In this document: positions 11,671-25,260 of the stretch, piece by piece
Numbering within the stretch: position 1 is the first letter of the stretch
How the letters are laid out: the number at the start of each line of letters is the position of its first letter
Origin: Ehretia macrophylla
Taxonomy: Eukaryota > Streptophyta > Magnoliopsida > Boraginales > Ehretiaceae
Reading direction: 5' to 3'
NCBI GenBank assembly: GCA_037974665.1
Contig: CM075773.1
Location: forward strand, 62,092,763 to 62,156,762
Length of the DNA: 64,000 nt
Translations under genes and position numbers: made by a program
Notes under the pieces: generated by a model
Databases searched by the model: none
Told to the model about the DNA's origin: nothing
Seen by the model: only the letters and a program-made list of their open reading frames with translations

Positions 11671-12033
11671 ATATACGAACTAACTGAAAAATAAAGAAAG
11701 ATAAATGATGTGAAGATATTTGTACTTTTCAAGATATACTATTGTTTGTCATCACTTACCATCCATTACCATTTTGTGAGCAAATGATATAAATAACACC
11801 ATGACACATGAGTTCATGTAGGAGTTTCTAAGTTTAATATTTCTTTTGAATATACTTTATATAGTGTTCTTGGAATAAATGAATGACTTATTTATTTAGT
11901 AGGAAAAAATAATAAGCCGAATGAGTTATAAGTAATTTTTTTTTTGAAATGTAGGTTGCAAAAGAAAACTTAACTGTGTGAATTTTATAATTGTCAAACA
12001 CTTACTTATTTAGCACACAAAAAAAAAGCCACA
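11671..12033. other. No recognisable feature
   Basis: AT-rich sequence between Copia 1 and the MULE target-site duplication; no ORF, repeat family or promoter stands out. Confidence 0.45.
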
Positions 12034-12042
12034 TTAGTTCAA

Positions 12043-12152
12043 GAGTAAAATGCATATTACCTCCTTGTGGTTTACCTTAAGTGTATATTACCTCCCTGTA
12101 GTTCAAAAACCACCATATTACCTCCCTGTGGTCTGCAAAAAGGGTGCGCACT
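12043..12152 (+). repeat. MULE left terminal inverted repeat
   Basis: About 110 bp, containing three ATTACCTCC-type blocks at spacings of about 40 bp and ending near GGGTGCGCA. It pairs with 26845-26954 with moderate divergence. Confidence 0.9.
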
Positions 12153-15100
12153 CTCTCCCGCAACTAACTACCGTTAAAAAGTTAACGGCAAAGATTAAAT
12201 GACAATGATGCCCTTATTATTATAATTTTTTTTTGTCAAAGCACTTAGTTGTTTAACGTTTTTTTTTTGTTTTGTCAAGAGCTGTTTTAACGTTTGACAG
12301 CCTAATATGGTCAATTCTAAACTCACACGTTGAGTTTACACTATCTTTTATCTTTCTCAACCGAAAAAAATGGACTGATGCTAGGTATGTATTACCTAAA
12401 TTAGATTAGTCATATGTGTTATGTAGGGTTTTCATATGTGGTCTCAGATTAAATTGGATATCATTTGTTTGCTACTACTTTTATATTTGGTGTTGCTTTC
12501 AACACTTTATGTTTTCTATTTGTTGGATGATGACAATGACAAAAATAATATGTATGGGGTACTAAGCCATTAAAGTGCAAAGCATGAAGGGCTGAAAATT
12601 TATAAAAAATTAGGGTTTTCAAATATAATATGTGTGGGGTATTATGTCGTTCAATTGCAAGCATGTGGGGCTAAAAATTAGAGTTTTGTCCATTAAAAAA
12701 TAGGGCTTTATATCATATCACATCGAATTATGTGAATCATTATAAAATTGGTGCATTGTGATGTTGCCCGTTGATTAGTTTAGATTCTTACAGAATGTAG
12801 ATTTAAAAATAGGGTTTAGTCCATTAAATAATTAGGCCTAGGATTAGGGCTTTTTATCATATCATTTCGATCTCTGAGATTCAATATATAAAATTGGTAC
12901 ATTTGTTTTCAATACCTGCGAATGGAGACAAATATTGGTATATTTGTCATGTTAGGCTTTGTGTAGTTATATTTTAGGGTTCAAATTAATTAGGCTTTCT
13001 TGATTATACTCTAATATAAATTTATAATTTTCATTTAATTTTTTTGTATTCCAGAATGGATGATGATAATTTTGGCATAGTGGAGAAGGATGACCCTATA
13101 TTAGCAGTAGATAGTGAATGAAACCATATATTGTCTAAAGAAATTGTACCCTATGTAGATAAAAACACGTTTGGAAATATTTTTGAGGCAGAAAATGAAC
13201 AATTTCTTTTAGACATTGTAAGATGCTCAAATCAGTATGATGCAGCAGAAGCTTCTGAAATAGGTGCAAAAATTGTAAAAAATGTGACTAAAGATAATGT
13301 CATAGGAGTAGATTGCGCAGGTGATGTTAGGAATGATGGCTTTGGTACTTCTGGTCATGTTAAGAGTGATGGCTTTGGTGTTTCTGGTGATATTAGGAGT
13401 GATGGCTTTGGTACTTTAGTTCAGGTTGAGAGTGAAGGTGTTGGTGGCTTACAACATGTTGAGATTGATTGTGCTAAGGGTTCAGGGCAAATTGACACTA
13501 ATGTGCATGATTTAGAGACATCTGACTCTGACTTTGTTCCAGACGATAGGCCTTTATCAGACTCATACTCCAGCAATCCTAGTTGGTTATTTGATGATTT
13601 TGAAGGCTCAAGTGATGATAATATCTTTGATGAATCAAGTGAGTGTCAATCAGGCAGAGCAAAATACAAAGCTTTTAAGAAGAAACTTAAGCAGAAATCT
13701 GAAAAAGATTAAAAAGTACAGACTGACAGAGCAACAAAAACATCAGCTACTAAGGATTGGTATAGTGATGTGTCTAATGATGAACTAGGAAGTGTAAAGG
13801 GTTCTGATGATGATGTTTAGCGACATGTTCAACTACAAAGTTTTCCTGTGTTTAATGAGAAGATGGAAATGAAATATTTTGAATGGAGGTTGGGATATTG
13901 TTTAAGAATATAGCGGAGTATAGAGTAGTATTAATAGATTGGGTTGTAAGAAAGGGTTTTGACCTGAGCTACAAAAAAAATGAGAAGAAAAGGGTAACTG
14001 CTGAATGCAAGAATGGTTGCACTTTCAAAATACATGTTAGCAAGTTGAAAGGTGTTGACACATTCATGGTAAAAACACTTAAAGGTGAGCATTCATGTGG
14101 GTGGAGATTTGATAACCAGCTTGCAAACTACAAGTATTTGGGAAAGAGAATGAAGGCTTATGTGAGAGACCACCCAAATAAAACCACAACCAAGTTGCAA
14201 TCAAAAATATATAGCAAGGTTAAAGTAACTGTGAACAAATACAAGGCAATGAGGGCTAAACAAACTGCATTAAAGAGAATTCAAGGAGATTGGGATGAAC
14301 AATACAGTAAACTGAGAGATTATTGCGAAACAATCAGGGTTTATAATCCTGGAAGTATACTACTTATAGGGGTGAATAGGAGTCTTCCTGACCCTATATT
14401 TGAAAGGATGTTATTTTCTCTTGGTGCGATGATAAATGGTTTCTTAGTAGGATGCAGGCCTATAATTGGATTGGATGGATGTTTTTTGAAAACTGCCTAT
14501 GGGGGACAACTACTTGCAACAATAGGAAGAGATGAGAACAACAATATGTACCCAATTGGATTAGCTGTAGTCCCAATCAAGAGGAGGGAAACATGGTCAT
14601 GGTTTTGAAAGAGTTGTACAATGTGATTGGTGACCCAATTGAACATGGATAGACCTACATATTTGAGAGACAGAAAGGATTGTGTGAGGTGTTCAAAGAT
14701 GAGAATCCAAGGGTACATCATAGATTTTGCTTAAGGCACATGTATGAAAATTTCAAGGCTAAGTTTCCAGGGTTATTATTGAAAGACCTCTTTTGGAAAG
14801 CTGCTTCAACAGCAAATGTGAATAAGTTTGAAAGAATTATGAAGAGTATTCAAGTAATAGATCCGAAGGTTGGTATAAAGAAGTGTGCATATGAATGGCT
14901 CGAAAGAATCCCTGCTGAAACTTGGGGCCAGATCATATTTCCCGCCTAGTCCTAAGTGTGACATATTGGTCAATAATCTCTATGAATCTTTCAATAATTA
15001 CATTTTAGATGCCAGAGATAAACCAATAATCGCCATGTTTGAGATGATTAGAGCAAGACTGATAAACAGACTTCAAGTAAAAAGAATAGCAATGGAAAAG

Positions 15101-15282
15101 TATAATGGCATCATTTGCCCTAATATACTTAAGAAATGGAAAGTTTTAATTGATGTTGCTAAAGGTTTGCATGCAAATTGGGCAGGACAGGAGGAGTATG
15201 AAGTAGCTCAGAATTGGTATAAACATAGTGCGAACCTAGCCACCATGACATGTACTTGTAGGATGTTTCAATTGACAGGGTA

Positions 15283-17793
15283 TGTCACGCCTTGACCCAA
15301 CCCCACGCTAAAAGGTAAGTTCGGACCCGACAAACGGACAGAGTCTCCTTTATACCGTGGACTAACCGGTTACTTACACACAGAATAAATAACCACAATA
15401 ACAATATACAACATTCATTTCGTAACTTTTCAAGACTATAAGGCTATCCGAGCCTTCTACTATAACAAAATATAACATACAAGCATGCATTTTCCACTAG
15501 CTATTGAAGTACTATGTTATGAATCCGATTATCATACTACTCTAATCTTATCTACTTAACCTTCTTATGTTTTAAGTCCTTCAACCAACTTCCATTAGAC
15601 CATACAAGCATGCAAACTACTAGGCAAATAAAGTAAATCATTAAGTTATTACATGGCTTCTACGACTACCAAATCATACAAGACTTTAACTTTAGATTAC
15701 AATCCTCCAAAGCAACACAAATACATACAAGACCCTAAGGTCTCAAAATAGAACATATACACAGCAACATCACATTCTTGCACATCCAACACATAAGCAC
15801 TCCAACCTCTGCAAGTAACAAGTCAAGACAATTGCTCAATCTGAACCTCCTCTACAACTAACAGCTGGGGATCAACCTCAGCTCCTCCTGAAACATGTTA
15901 AAAAGAGGAATGAGTAAACACAGTTGCTCAGCGAGGGATGAGATACAGTTAACCAAGGCATTTTTGAAAATCATTTCGTGTAATGCAACAGTTAAACACA
16001 AGAATAGTAACTATACAATAAATAATCAATTTAAAATTTAAATAACACACATTTAAAAAGGATACGATCTCAATAACCCCAAACACTCTAAAGTTTTGAT
16101 CTCGATCATGAACCTCGATCCACGAACTACGAACTCAATCAATGTGTCGGCATAAACCTAAATATTCCAGTGGGTGTACTCTGGATATACCCTAAAATCC
16201 TACGCCCCAACACTTCCTAAAAAATCTCTGGACCAGGTGAGCGAGGGATTAGAGCATGGAGATTGAATATCCACTAGCAAGCTCGCTGCCGCCTAGCGAA
16301 TACCCAATATATCCGCCCCAACGATATGGTTGCGCAACCACGATGCAATGCACTCAAGATAGCAATCATAAAATAATCCGATGACCACACAATCGAGGGA
16401 CAATAAAGTAGGTTGCCTTCGCATGTAAGTTACAATATATAAACAATTTAGCAATTTAACAAGATATAAGCATAATCTACACAAGTAACCATGCAAGCCA
16501 AATCATGAAATTTCACTAAAAGAATATACATTCTATGCAAATACATTAAAACTCTTAGCTAAACAATTGAAATTCATTTATTAGCCATTAATCCCCTTTT
16601 CTATAACTTAGCCCCTTTTGTCAAATTCAAGCTCATACTAAACGAATGTCTTCCAAACCACAATCTATCAATTCTATCTTTCAAAGGACACTTTATGACC
16701 CACAATCTATCAATTCTATCTTTCAAAGGACACTTTATGATCCACAATCTATCAATTATATATTTCAAAGGACACTTTATGACCCCCTTATAAGCTATGA
16801 AAATCCACTTTTAACCACTTCTACCACAAAAGTCCCAAAAGTCACGTGATCCATTTGAACTACAACTACTCAAACCACCCCTCAAATCAATACCATAATT
16901 ATATTTTAGGTACTACCTAACATGATAAATACTAACCATGGCCTTCAATCATACTTGAACAACCAAACCCCAAATGACCCCTTTTGTAACCAAGGCAATT
17001 TAGCAAGCTCATTCAAGTTTTATTCATTCTAAGCACTAACCTAGGTTCACTAGCACCTATGACACCATTAGATAGCATATATTTAAGCTCGTAAGAAAAA
17101 ATTAACCAAAAACCCTAGAAATCACTATTTATCATCTTCTCAAATTAACCCTAAGCAATAATTCAATAACTAAGCTACTCAACAACTCAAAACAAGTCTC
17201 CATATCAAGTAAACACTATATTATACCATATTCAAGCATTATATAAGCATATAATAACAAATCTAAGAATTTCAAAACTTGACATAAACATTGAATATGC
17301 AATTTTATGCAAAATCCCTCACCAAATAGGCCAATAGATAATAGGAGAATGCCTAGGAGAGCTTGAATCCACCTCTAGTTGGCTTGAATGAGCACAAAAT
17401 AAAAGATGCAAGATGAAATTGTCCTTCTTTTCTTTTTCTTTTGCCGTCGGGCAGGGGGGATATTTTGGGGATTTTTGCTTTTGTTTGATATGTAATGCAT
17501 TGTATATGTATGTATATTAGTTATATAATTTGTGTAGATAGTTAATTGGGCTCATTTAATAGCAAGACTAGGTTATTTTTAGGCCCAAAGTCCAATTAAA
17601 ACTAGTTAGCCCACTAAATGCATTATTTTTACTATTCACACAGTTCGAAAAATATTTTCTTAATGCACTCTTCCGACATGCAATGCACAAAGTAACGATG
17701 AACGTATGCCACATATAAGTCAATGAACATAGGAAAAATGTAAAATCACGGAAATAAAATAGTAAAAATTTAACCCCGGGTTCGGGTGTCATA
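15283..17793 (-). mobile_element. Tekay-like Gypsy solo LTR, 2.5 kb
   Basis: It begins TGTCACGCCTTGACCC and ends GGTTCGGGTGTCATA on the plus strand; reversed this is TATGACACCCGAACC...GGCGTGACA, an LTR whose TG start has become TA. It interrupts the MULE SWIM zinc-finger codons. The flanks are GGGTA (15278-15282) and AGGTA (17794-17798), a 5-bp TSD with one change. Sequence around 15880-15950 (GAAACATGTTAAAAAGAGG, TTGCTCAGCGAGGGATGAG) matches the other Tekay-like LTRs. There is no internal region, so it arose by LTR-LTR recombination. Confidence 0.92.
16658..16783. repeat. 42-bp tandem triplication inside the solo LTR
   Basis: Three consecutive units begin CCACAATCTATCAATT and end GGACACTTTATGA. 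The first two are near-identical and the third differs at a few bases. The open frame across them is a by-product of the repeat. Confidence 0.9.
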
Positions 17794-18907
17794 AGGTATC
17801 CTTATTGTCATGCAATGGCATGCATAAACACTTACGGGAAGAAAGCGGAAGATTTTGTTCATCCATGTTACACTAAAGATGTGTATAAGTGTATACCAAT
17901 ACATGGTGCATCTTGTCCCTAGTCCAAATGATTATGTGAAAACTGGTTCAGAGTCTTTGAAACCACCCATTGTTCATAAAAGGATAGGCATACCAAGAAA
18001 GATGAGGAGAAAAAGTGCAGATGAGAGGAATAAAAGTTCATCTAAAAAGGACAAAAGTGCATATCAGAGGAGAAAAAGTTCATATGAGAGGAATGAAAGT
18101 GCAGATGGCCATGAAACCAATACTATAATCTTGACAAGGAAATGATTTACCGTAACTTGCTGCAAATGTTTGAAGCAAGGGCATAACAAGTCTTCCTGCC
18201 GCAATCCATTCCATCCAAACTCACCACTTTTAAAGGTGTTATGTTATTCATCTATTTATGTTGTAATCTTATATGTAATACTAAATCTGACTTTTGTGTT
18301 TGAGTGCAGAATATGGAAAGACAAAGTGATGCAAATATGGGCCAGTTTGAGGTTGATCCAAATAATGTAAGTTTTTACATGTTGTTTTATTTCTTTAATG
18401 GAATGAATAATATAACTTTGTATTTTATAATAGGTTCCGAACTCTCAACAATCTGCCACAACCATTGTTGACACACAACTACCTCCAAGACCTACAAGAG
18501 GTAGTGGCAGAGGTATTGGTGGAAGATGTGGTAGTAGAGGTGTTGTTGCTAGTATAAATGGGAGAGGTAATGGTGAAAATGGCAGAGATGCTGGTATAAA
18601 TAGGAGGGGTATTAGTTTTGATTGTAGGGGTATTGGTGGTAGAATTGGTCACAGAGATGGTATAAATAGGAGAGATGTTGTTGCAACTGGTAGTGGTCCA
18701 AATGCATCAGCTGATGGTAATGAATCTGCTACTGGCAGGTTGTATAATAACTTCAGGCATAATACTTTTATTGGTGGACAATTTGGTACTCAAAATGCTG
18801 GAGGAAGTACAGTTCTTGTTGTTGGTACAACTACACGATCAAAGGCGGCAACTGTTAATGAAGTTCTAGAGAATATAAGAAAGATGAAAAGAACTTGGAA
18901 ACCATGA

Positions 18908-20700
18908 CCGCAATTATGATGTTTTTGGTGTCCAACTGTTTATGATGATGTTAATCTTTGGAACACATTCTAAGTTAGTTTATGGCTTTATATTGTTGAT
19001 TTTTTTAGTACATTAGTTTGTTTATGTATGATTGTAATAACTTCTAATATTTTTGGTACATTAGTTGATTTTTTTTTGAGAAAATAACTATTTTTTATGT
19101 AGATGCATGTGATTGTAGTTCATTAGCAGTAGCAATTACTACAATGTGAAACATGCCTTGTTTTTGTTATGTCTTCTTCCAGGTCCTCAGATGCAAAGTT
19201 GCCCCTGTTAATGTACTCTGCAATTATCTCTTTAATGTACTTGCATTTGGCTTATTTGCTATCCATGAGCAGGTCATCACAATTCTATATGCCATATATA
19301 TAGAGTAATTATATAGCATAAACCAATGCATTATCAGTCCTTTACAGTCCTATGCTATATCAGCCCTCTATAGTCCTATGCATTATCTATTCACTGTTGG
19401 TACTCTTAAAATGCCCCTTGCAGGTTGCAAAAGCTATTGAAAGACTAAATAGTTCTACAATCAAAGAAGTTGTCTGCAAAGAGAATAGCTTATGATGTTA
19501 AATTTCTTGTTAGATTATGTAGTATAAAATATAGACATTCAAAGAGTGCATGTTGGAAATGAGTAAATAATCCACCACATACATTCAAGAAAACAAACAG
19601 GGATCAACCACAGTCTCAATATTGCTGAATCACCAACTTCTAGATAACCTTTGGCTGCTATCACATAAGTATTTCAATCCATGCCGATCTCGAGACTCAA
19701 TTCTATCTGCATTAGCAGCTTCTCAATTCCCTCTATATCATGCAATTCCACACCAAAGACTCATGGAAAACATAGAAGTTATCCAATAAACTAAGCTTAA
19801 CCTTAAGTGACACTAAACTTGCATACAAAGTGTTTTACTATTTCTAAACACAAAATCCAATTACTGCAGGTAAAGAATGGTAAAGTAAACCATATCATCC
19901 ATTCAGTTTAAGCCACAAATACTATTGCATTTACAACCATGATATGAGTACAAAAGATATCTATAGATGTATACTTGCAAAATAAAAAATGCAACCAACA
20001 CAATACATAAGTTGTTCCGAATCCATAACAAACAAACAAATAATTACAAATAAAGAGTTAATTTACTCCGAATCCAAAAGATTACAACAATTGAATCTCA
20101 CTTCTACATCACCAACACAATAAGAACAATAAGTAACAAACAAGAATCAACTAGTAGTTTATCATCCCATTTATTCTCCTTCATCTTCACAAGGTATATC
20201 ACTTCCTCTTGACAATTTTCAACATTCTCTTCTATTCCACTACCACATGGTGGAATAAGGGACATTACAGTGCTCTCCCAAGATGCGCTATATGGGTGAT
20301 ACCATTAGAAAAATTCTCTTGACTAATCTATAATCAACGCAATAAAAATAAAAATGAAACAACTGAAAAATAAGTGAGCTCCTATCAAAATACCAACAAC
20401 GGTTACAAGATCTGCCTTAAATAAAAACGATGACGAAAAAAATCAAAATACCAACAAGGGTTTCAAATTTCATCTAAAATGAGATTAACATGCTCGAGCT
20501 AAAAAAGATTATGCGAGGACAATAACTTGTTAGAGCTAAGAAAGAGGACAATAACTTGCTAGAGCTAAAAGAGATTAAATTTTGATATAAAAACATTGAA
20601 GTGCTCATTAAGAACATGTGTAAAATCTCACGTTTTTCAACCTCATGGAGTAGTAATAAAGTTGCAATCTTGTTGCAAAAAATCCTGTTTATGTGTTAAA
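18908..20700. other. MULE internal noncoding region
   Basis: No protein with recognisable motifs was found on either strand. A segment at 20425-20483 (containing AATCAAAATACCAACAAGGG) recurs at 26478-26531, on the other side of the Copia insertion, so the MULE 3' region holds an internal duplication. A mudrB-like gene was looked for and not seen. Confidence 0.5.
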
Positions 20701-20705
20701 GAAAC

Positions 20706-20938
20706 AATAGGAAGAAATGATTTGATAAAAACATTCTTACAATTTGTATTACAAACATTCTTACAATCAAAGCAATAAATAGACCAAACAAGATTACATA
20801 AGTTAAACATCATACTGCCTTAGAATTACATTAGTCAAGATTGAATCAGAGGCACACTGCTCAAGAAATCCCACTGCTCAAGAAATCTACAGCTAGAAAT
20901 CTTTAGTTGTTATCTTCTTTTCTTCAGATATTTCAATA
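20706..20938 (-). repeat. Copia 2 3' LTR
   Basis: 233 bp, reading on the minus strand from TATTGAAATATCTGAAG to CTTCCTATT. By eye it differs from the 5' LTR at about 14 positions (about 6%), mostly transitions. Confidence 0.93.
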
Positions 20939-20945
20939 CTTCCCC

Positions 20946-23900
20946 TCAAGTTGGGGCGAAGATATTGATGAGTTCGAGCTTGCCACGAGCTGATTGGAGA
21001 AGTGACGATCCAAGGGACTTGGTAAACATGTCAGCAGTCTGCTCAGATGATGTAACAAAACAAGGTGTGATAACTCCTAAGCAAACTTTCTCCCGAATAA
21101 AATAGATATCAACCTCAATGTGTTTTGTCATCTCATGAAGAACTGAGTCATAGGACAACATAATAGCAGATTTATTGTCACATAATAAGATGGATGAGTC
21201 GGTTATTGGAAACCCTAACTCAGATAAGAGAGAGCGTAACCAAAGTAGTTCATATGTTCCTTAGGCCATAGCACGGTATTCAGCTTCTGCAGAAGATCGT
21301 AAGACAACTGCTTGCTTCTTACTTTTCCATAAGATAAGGTAATTGCCACGGAAGGTGCACATCCCTGAGGTAGAACGCCTATCGCTCTTTGACCCTACAT
21401 AATCTGCATCAGTGTAACATGATAATCCTTTTTGTACACCCGTTGTATAAAAGATTTCAAGTCCAGGAGAAGATTTAAGATACCGAAGGATATGATAGAT
21501 AGTATCTAGATGAGAGGTACGAGGTGCATACATGAATTGGCTTACAATACTCATTGCATATGTAAGGTCTAGCCTTGTGTTAGTCAAATAGATAAGTCGT
21601 CCCACAAGTCTCTGATATACTGATGGCTCAACTAACAATTCCCCTAATTCCCCTGTTAACTTAAGATTGGGGTCCATAGGTGTCGCGACAGGTCGACAAC
21701 CTAGCATGCCTGTATCTTGGAGAAGATCCAATGCATATTTTCTCTGGGATAAAGATATACCTTGGCAATTTCGAGCCACTTCAATACCCAAAAAATATCG
21801 AAGCTTGCCCAAATCCTTAATGTCAAACATTATCCCAAGGTCACGTTTTACCTGAACAATTCCATAAGTGTCATCTCCAGTAATGATAATATCATCTACG
21901 TAAACTGATATAACAATGCACTGACCTTGAGGATGGCGTCGAACAAAGCATGTATGATCAGAGTTGCACCTAATAAACACCATAGTAAGAACTACCTCAT
22001 TGAAACGGTTGAACCAAGCACGAGGGGATTATTTAAGCCCATAAAGGAATTTATGAATGTGACACACTTTCCCTGAATACTCCCCTTGAGCCCAAAACCT
22101 GGTGGAGGATCCATGTAGATAGTCTCAGAGAGATTGCCATTAAGAAATGCATTTTTGACATCCAACTGGTGGAGAGACCAAGAATATGAGGCAACCAAAG
22201 AGATGATAAGTCTGACTATAGTTAACTTGGCAACAGGAGAAAATGTTGCACCAAAGTCCTTGCAGGGTACCTGAGTAAACCCTTTAGCGATAAGACGGGC
22301 CTTATATCGATCAATGGTGCCATCTGCAAGATATATAACACTAAATACCCACTTGCATCCAACGGTCTTTTCACCAACCGGGAGATCAACCAGCTCCCAC
22401 GTCTGATATTGTTTGAGGGCATCCATTTCTACTTTCATAGCAGCCACCCATAAAGGATTTTGTAGGGCCTCCGGAACTGAGCGAGGGATAGAGACTGAAT
22501 CAACCTGACCACCAAAAGATTTATACTGATCGGAGAGACTCTAAAATGACATGAACTGGGCAATAGGATGATGAATACTACTTGAAAGTAAGTAACGGGC
22601 AGGGGGCGTCGGTCACAAGTGGGGTAACGAGAAAGGGCAAATTCAGATAACAAGGGAGAAGGATTGTTACCTGAATTCGGAGAAGAAGCTGGCAGTGGAG
22701 CGGGAGCACGAGGATGCCGAGAGTAATCCTGTAGGGGAGCCGAAGAAAAGACAATAGGGATACCATCATTGGGGCTCGGCAAGGGAACAGGAGACGGTGA
22801 AGATGTATCAAGAAGAAGAACAGGGCGCGGAAGACATGGGGGTTCCTCTGCAGATGACACTTCTGGAGAATGCTCTAAAGGCAGGGACAGAGGAGACAAA
22901 AAAGGTACAGTCTCAAGGAATGTGACATCCATCGAGTAGTGGAAGAGACGAGTCACCGGATCATAGCACCGATATCCTATAGACAGGGAAGAGTACCCAA
23001 GAAAGATACAACGGATAGCTTTATCATCTAACTTAGTACGAGTAGGGCTGTGATTTTGAACAAAGCATGTACAACCAAAGACTCGTAGGAGAATAGGAAA
23101 GATGACAGTATTTGGCTTAAGAATGTGCAGAGGTGGTTGACTTTGGAGGACACGACTAGGGGTGTGATTGATAATGTATGTAGCAGTGAGGACAACGAGG
23201 TGCCAGAAATATCGAGGTACATTCATACCAGATAAAAGACAACGAATTGTAGACATAATGTGGCGATTCTTTCGTTCTGCCACACCATTCTGTTCAAGTG
23301 TGTAAAGACAAGTAAGCTACTGAAGAATGCCTTTTTTATTAAGCTCAGCTCGAAAATCATTAGTTATATATTCTCTACCATTATTAGAGTGAATACTGCG
23401 GACAACAGTGTTGAATTGAGTTTTGACCATTTGAAGGAAGTGAGTGAAATGAATAAAGACATCAGATTTTTTCTTCATCAGGTAGACCCAAGTACAACGA
23501 CTATAATCATCTATATATGTAACATAGTAACGATGGTGAGAAAGGGCCGTGATAGGAGAGGGACCTCAAATATCAGAGTGAACAAGGTCAAAGGCACAGG
23601 GAGCTCAATGCATGCGAGAAATATATGTAGTGCGGGTATGTTTTGACAATTCACAAGTCACACAATTGAACTTAAAATCCTTGCATGCTTTATTAAAAGA
23701 TGGAAATAATCAACATAAATGTTGAAAGTTTGTATGTCCTAAACGGGCATGCCACAAATCTAAGTTTTGAAGAGAGCGAATAGGAGTATAAAAAATTGGA
23801 GATACAGAAGCTTGTAGACTGGACAAGTGTACAATAGAGGTTACAGGTTCGACGAAGTAGTAAAGTCCATCGTGCTCATACCCCATGCCAAAAATCCTCT

Positions 23901-25260
23901 TCGAAGTCAGGTCCTGCAAGAAACAACTGTTAGGTAAGAAGACAACTGCACAGTGAAGACTCTTGGCAAGATGATTAACAGACAATAGATTATAAGCAAA
24001 GTTGGGGACATAGTAAACAGAGCGAAGATTGATATCTGAGGATAAACAGGCATCTCCTTGACAACGGATAGGAATAGACATTCCATCAGCAATTTGAACG
24101 GATTGATTGACGGAACTAATAGGAGAGGAAAAAATGGAAAGCTCACCAGTCATATGATTATTAGCCCCGGAATCCAGAATCCAAGACGGTTGGCCTGACT
24201 TACCATGAAGGGCGGTAGGAGTACCTGTAGCAAAGGCAGCCATGGGGCTAGATGATGAAGTGAGGCCCAAGTGTAGTTGAAGTTGAGCAATCTGAGCTTG
24301 AAGTTGACTATAATTTGGTTGGGTAGAAATTAGTTCTGTTGAGGCTGAAGGAGATGCCAATTCAGCCATAGCTCCAATGCAATGACCTCTTTTCTTTTGT
24401 CCACCACCACAGTTTCTAGAATATTGTTTTTTTAATTCAGGATGAAGAGTGAAACATTGGTCAATGTGACCAGGTTTCTAACAATGTTGGCAATACGGAC
24501 GAGTACCTGTTTGCCGAGAACCTAAAGGAGCAGCAAATGCCATCTGATTTGGAACAGATTGAGTGGGTTCGGGTACAAAAAGAAGACGCCTTTGATCATT
24601 ACTATTCACAATCGTGAATGCCTCATATAGAGAAGATAGATGAGATGTATTTAAAATCTGAGTCCGAAGATTCTCGAACTCAGGCTTGAGGCCCATCAAG
24701 AACTGATAAGTACGACAATGATTTAGACGTTTAGTCTCAACTTCAGCATCATTGGGGAAGTCAATCAAAGGCTCATATTGAGGTAGTTCTTCTCATCTAG
24801 TTTGGAGATATCCAAAGTAATCTGCAACAGAGAATCCCATAGTCGTCTGAGAAATTTCACGGTAAAGCTAAAAAAATCGAGAATCATGGCGTGTATGGGC
24901 ATACATCTTTGTTAGGGAACTCTATGGACCATGAACTGTCTCATGATACATAAACATATTATAGATTCGGTCCTCCATGGAATTGAACATCCAACCCAAG
25001 ATAACACAATTATCCGCATGCCATTGAGCAAAATTAGGATCTGTTCCTTTTGGCTTAGGCTCCGAACCTAAAATCCATCAAATTTTACGTTTTCCACCAA
25101 GATAAAGGCGGAACGAACGAGACCAAGCATGAAATTTTTTTCCATTTAATAGCACACTTGTGACTCGCTGTGCAGGTGTATTAGGCTCATGAGTTAGGCC
25201 CATACGTGAAGGAATAGCTGATTGGCTGGTTTCTTCTTTTTCTGATGCCATAGATGTCAT
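20946..25260 (-). pseudogene. Copia 2 Gag-Pol polyprotein, decayed
   Basis: Gag begins near 25260 (MTSMASEKEETSQS) and includes LNGKKFHAWSRSFRLYL and a zinc knuckle starting CQHC. The protease has ILDSGANNHMTG near 24170. GAG-pre-integrase has DLWHARLGHTNFQHLC. Integrase covers about 23620-23100: VHSDI, IDDYSRCTW, a position reading SNNGREY instead of the usual SDNGxE(Y/F), and EQNGMAERKN. Reverse transcriptase spans 22447-21261 with [11 protein letters not shown] and YVDDIIITG; RNase H has DADYVGSKSDRRSTSG and SSAEAEYRAMA. At least six nonsense codons or frame changes are present, and the catalytic Asp to Asn change would disable integrase. Confidence 0.92.

Larger units (their letters stand above)
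13056..18907 (+). pseudogene. MULE transposase (mudrA type), split by an LTR and frame-broken
   Basis: An intron acceptor (TTGTATTCCAG) sits at 13054, just before the ATG at 13056. The N-terminal region is acidic with three tandem DGFG-containing repeats of about 16 residues (13330-13420). A DNA-binding segment (FKNIAEYRVVLIDWVVRKGF) begins near 13900. The DDE core starts near 14450 (GCRPIIGLDGCFLKTAYGG), continues through RFCLRHMYENFKAKF, and has NNLYESFN near 14970. A SWIM zinc finger (CTCRMFQLTG ... YCHAMACIN) is split by the 15283-17793 LTR. A CCHC knuckle (CCKCLKQGHNKSSC) lies near 18160 and a Gly/Arg-rich C-terminus ends at 18907, with introns near 18236-18309 and 18367-18434. Breaks: TGA near 13119, stops near 13710 and 13818, frameshifts near 14600 and 14920, a TAG near 14650. 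The second catalytic Asp reads Glu (FERQKGL). Confidence 0.9.

Noticed and set aside
16646..16849. Plus frame with repeated SINSIFQRTLYDP
   Set aside because: The peptide repeat simply reflects the 42-bp DNA repeat in the solo LTR.
18908..20700. mudrB-like second MULE gene
   Set aside because: No coherent reading frame or splice pattern was found on either strand.
23260..23646. 128-codon plus frame
   Set aside because: Shadow of the minus-strand Copia 2 integrase.
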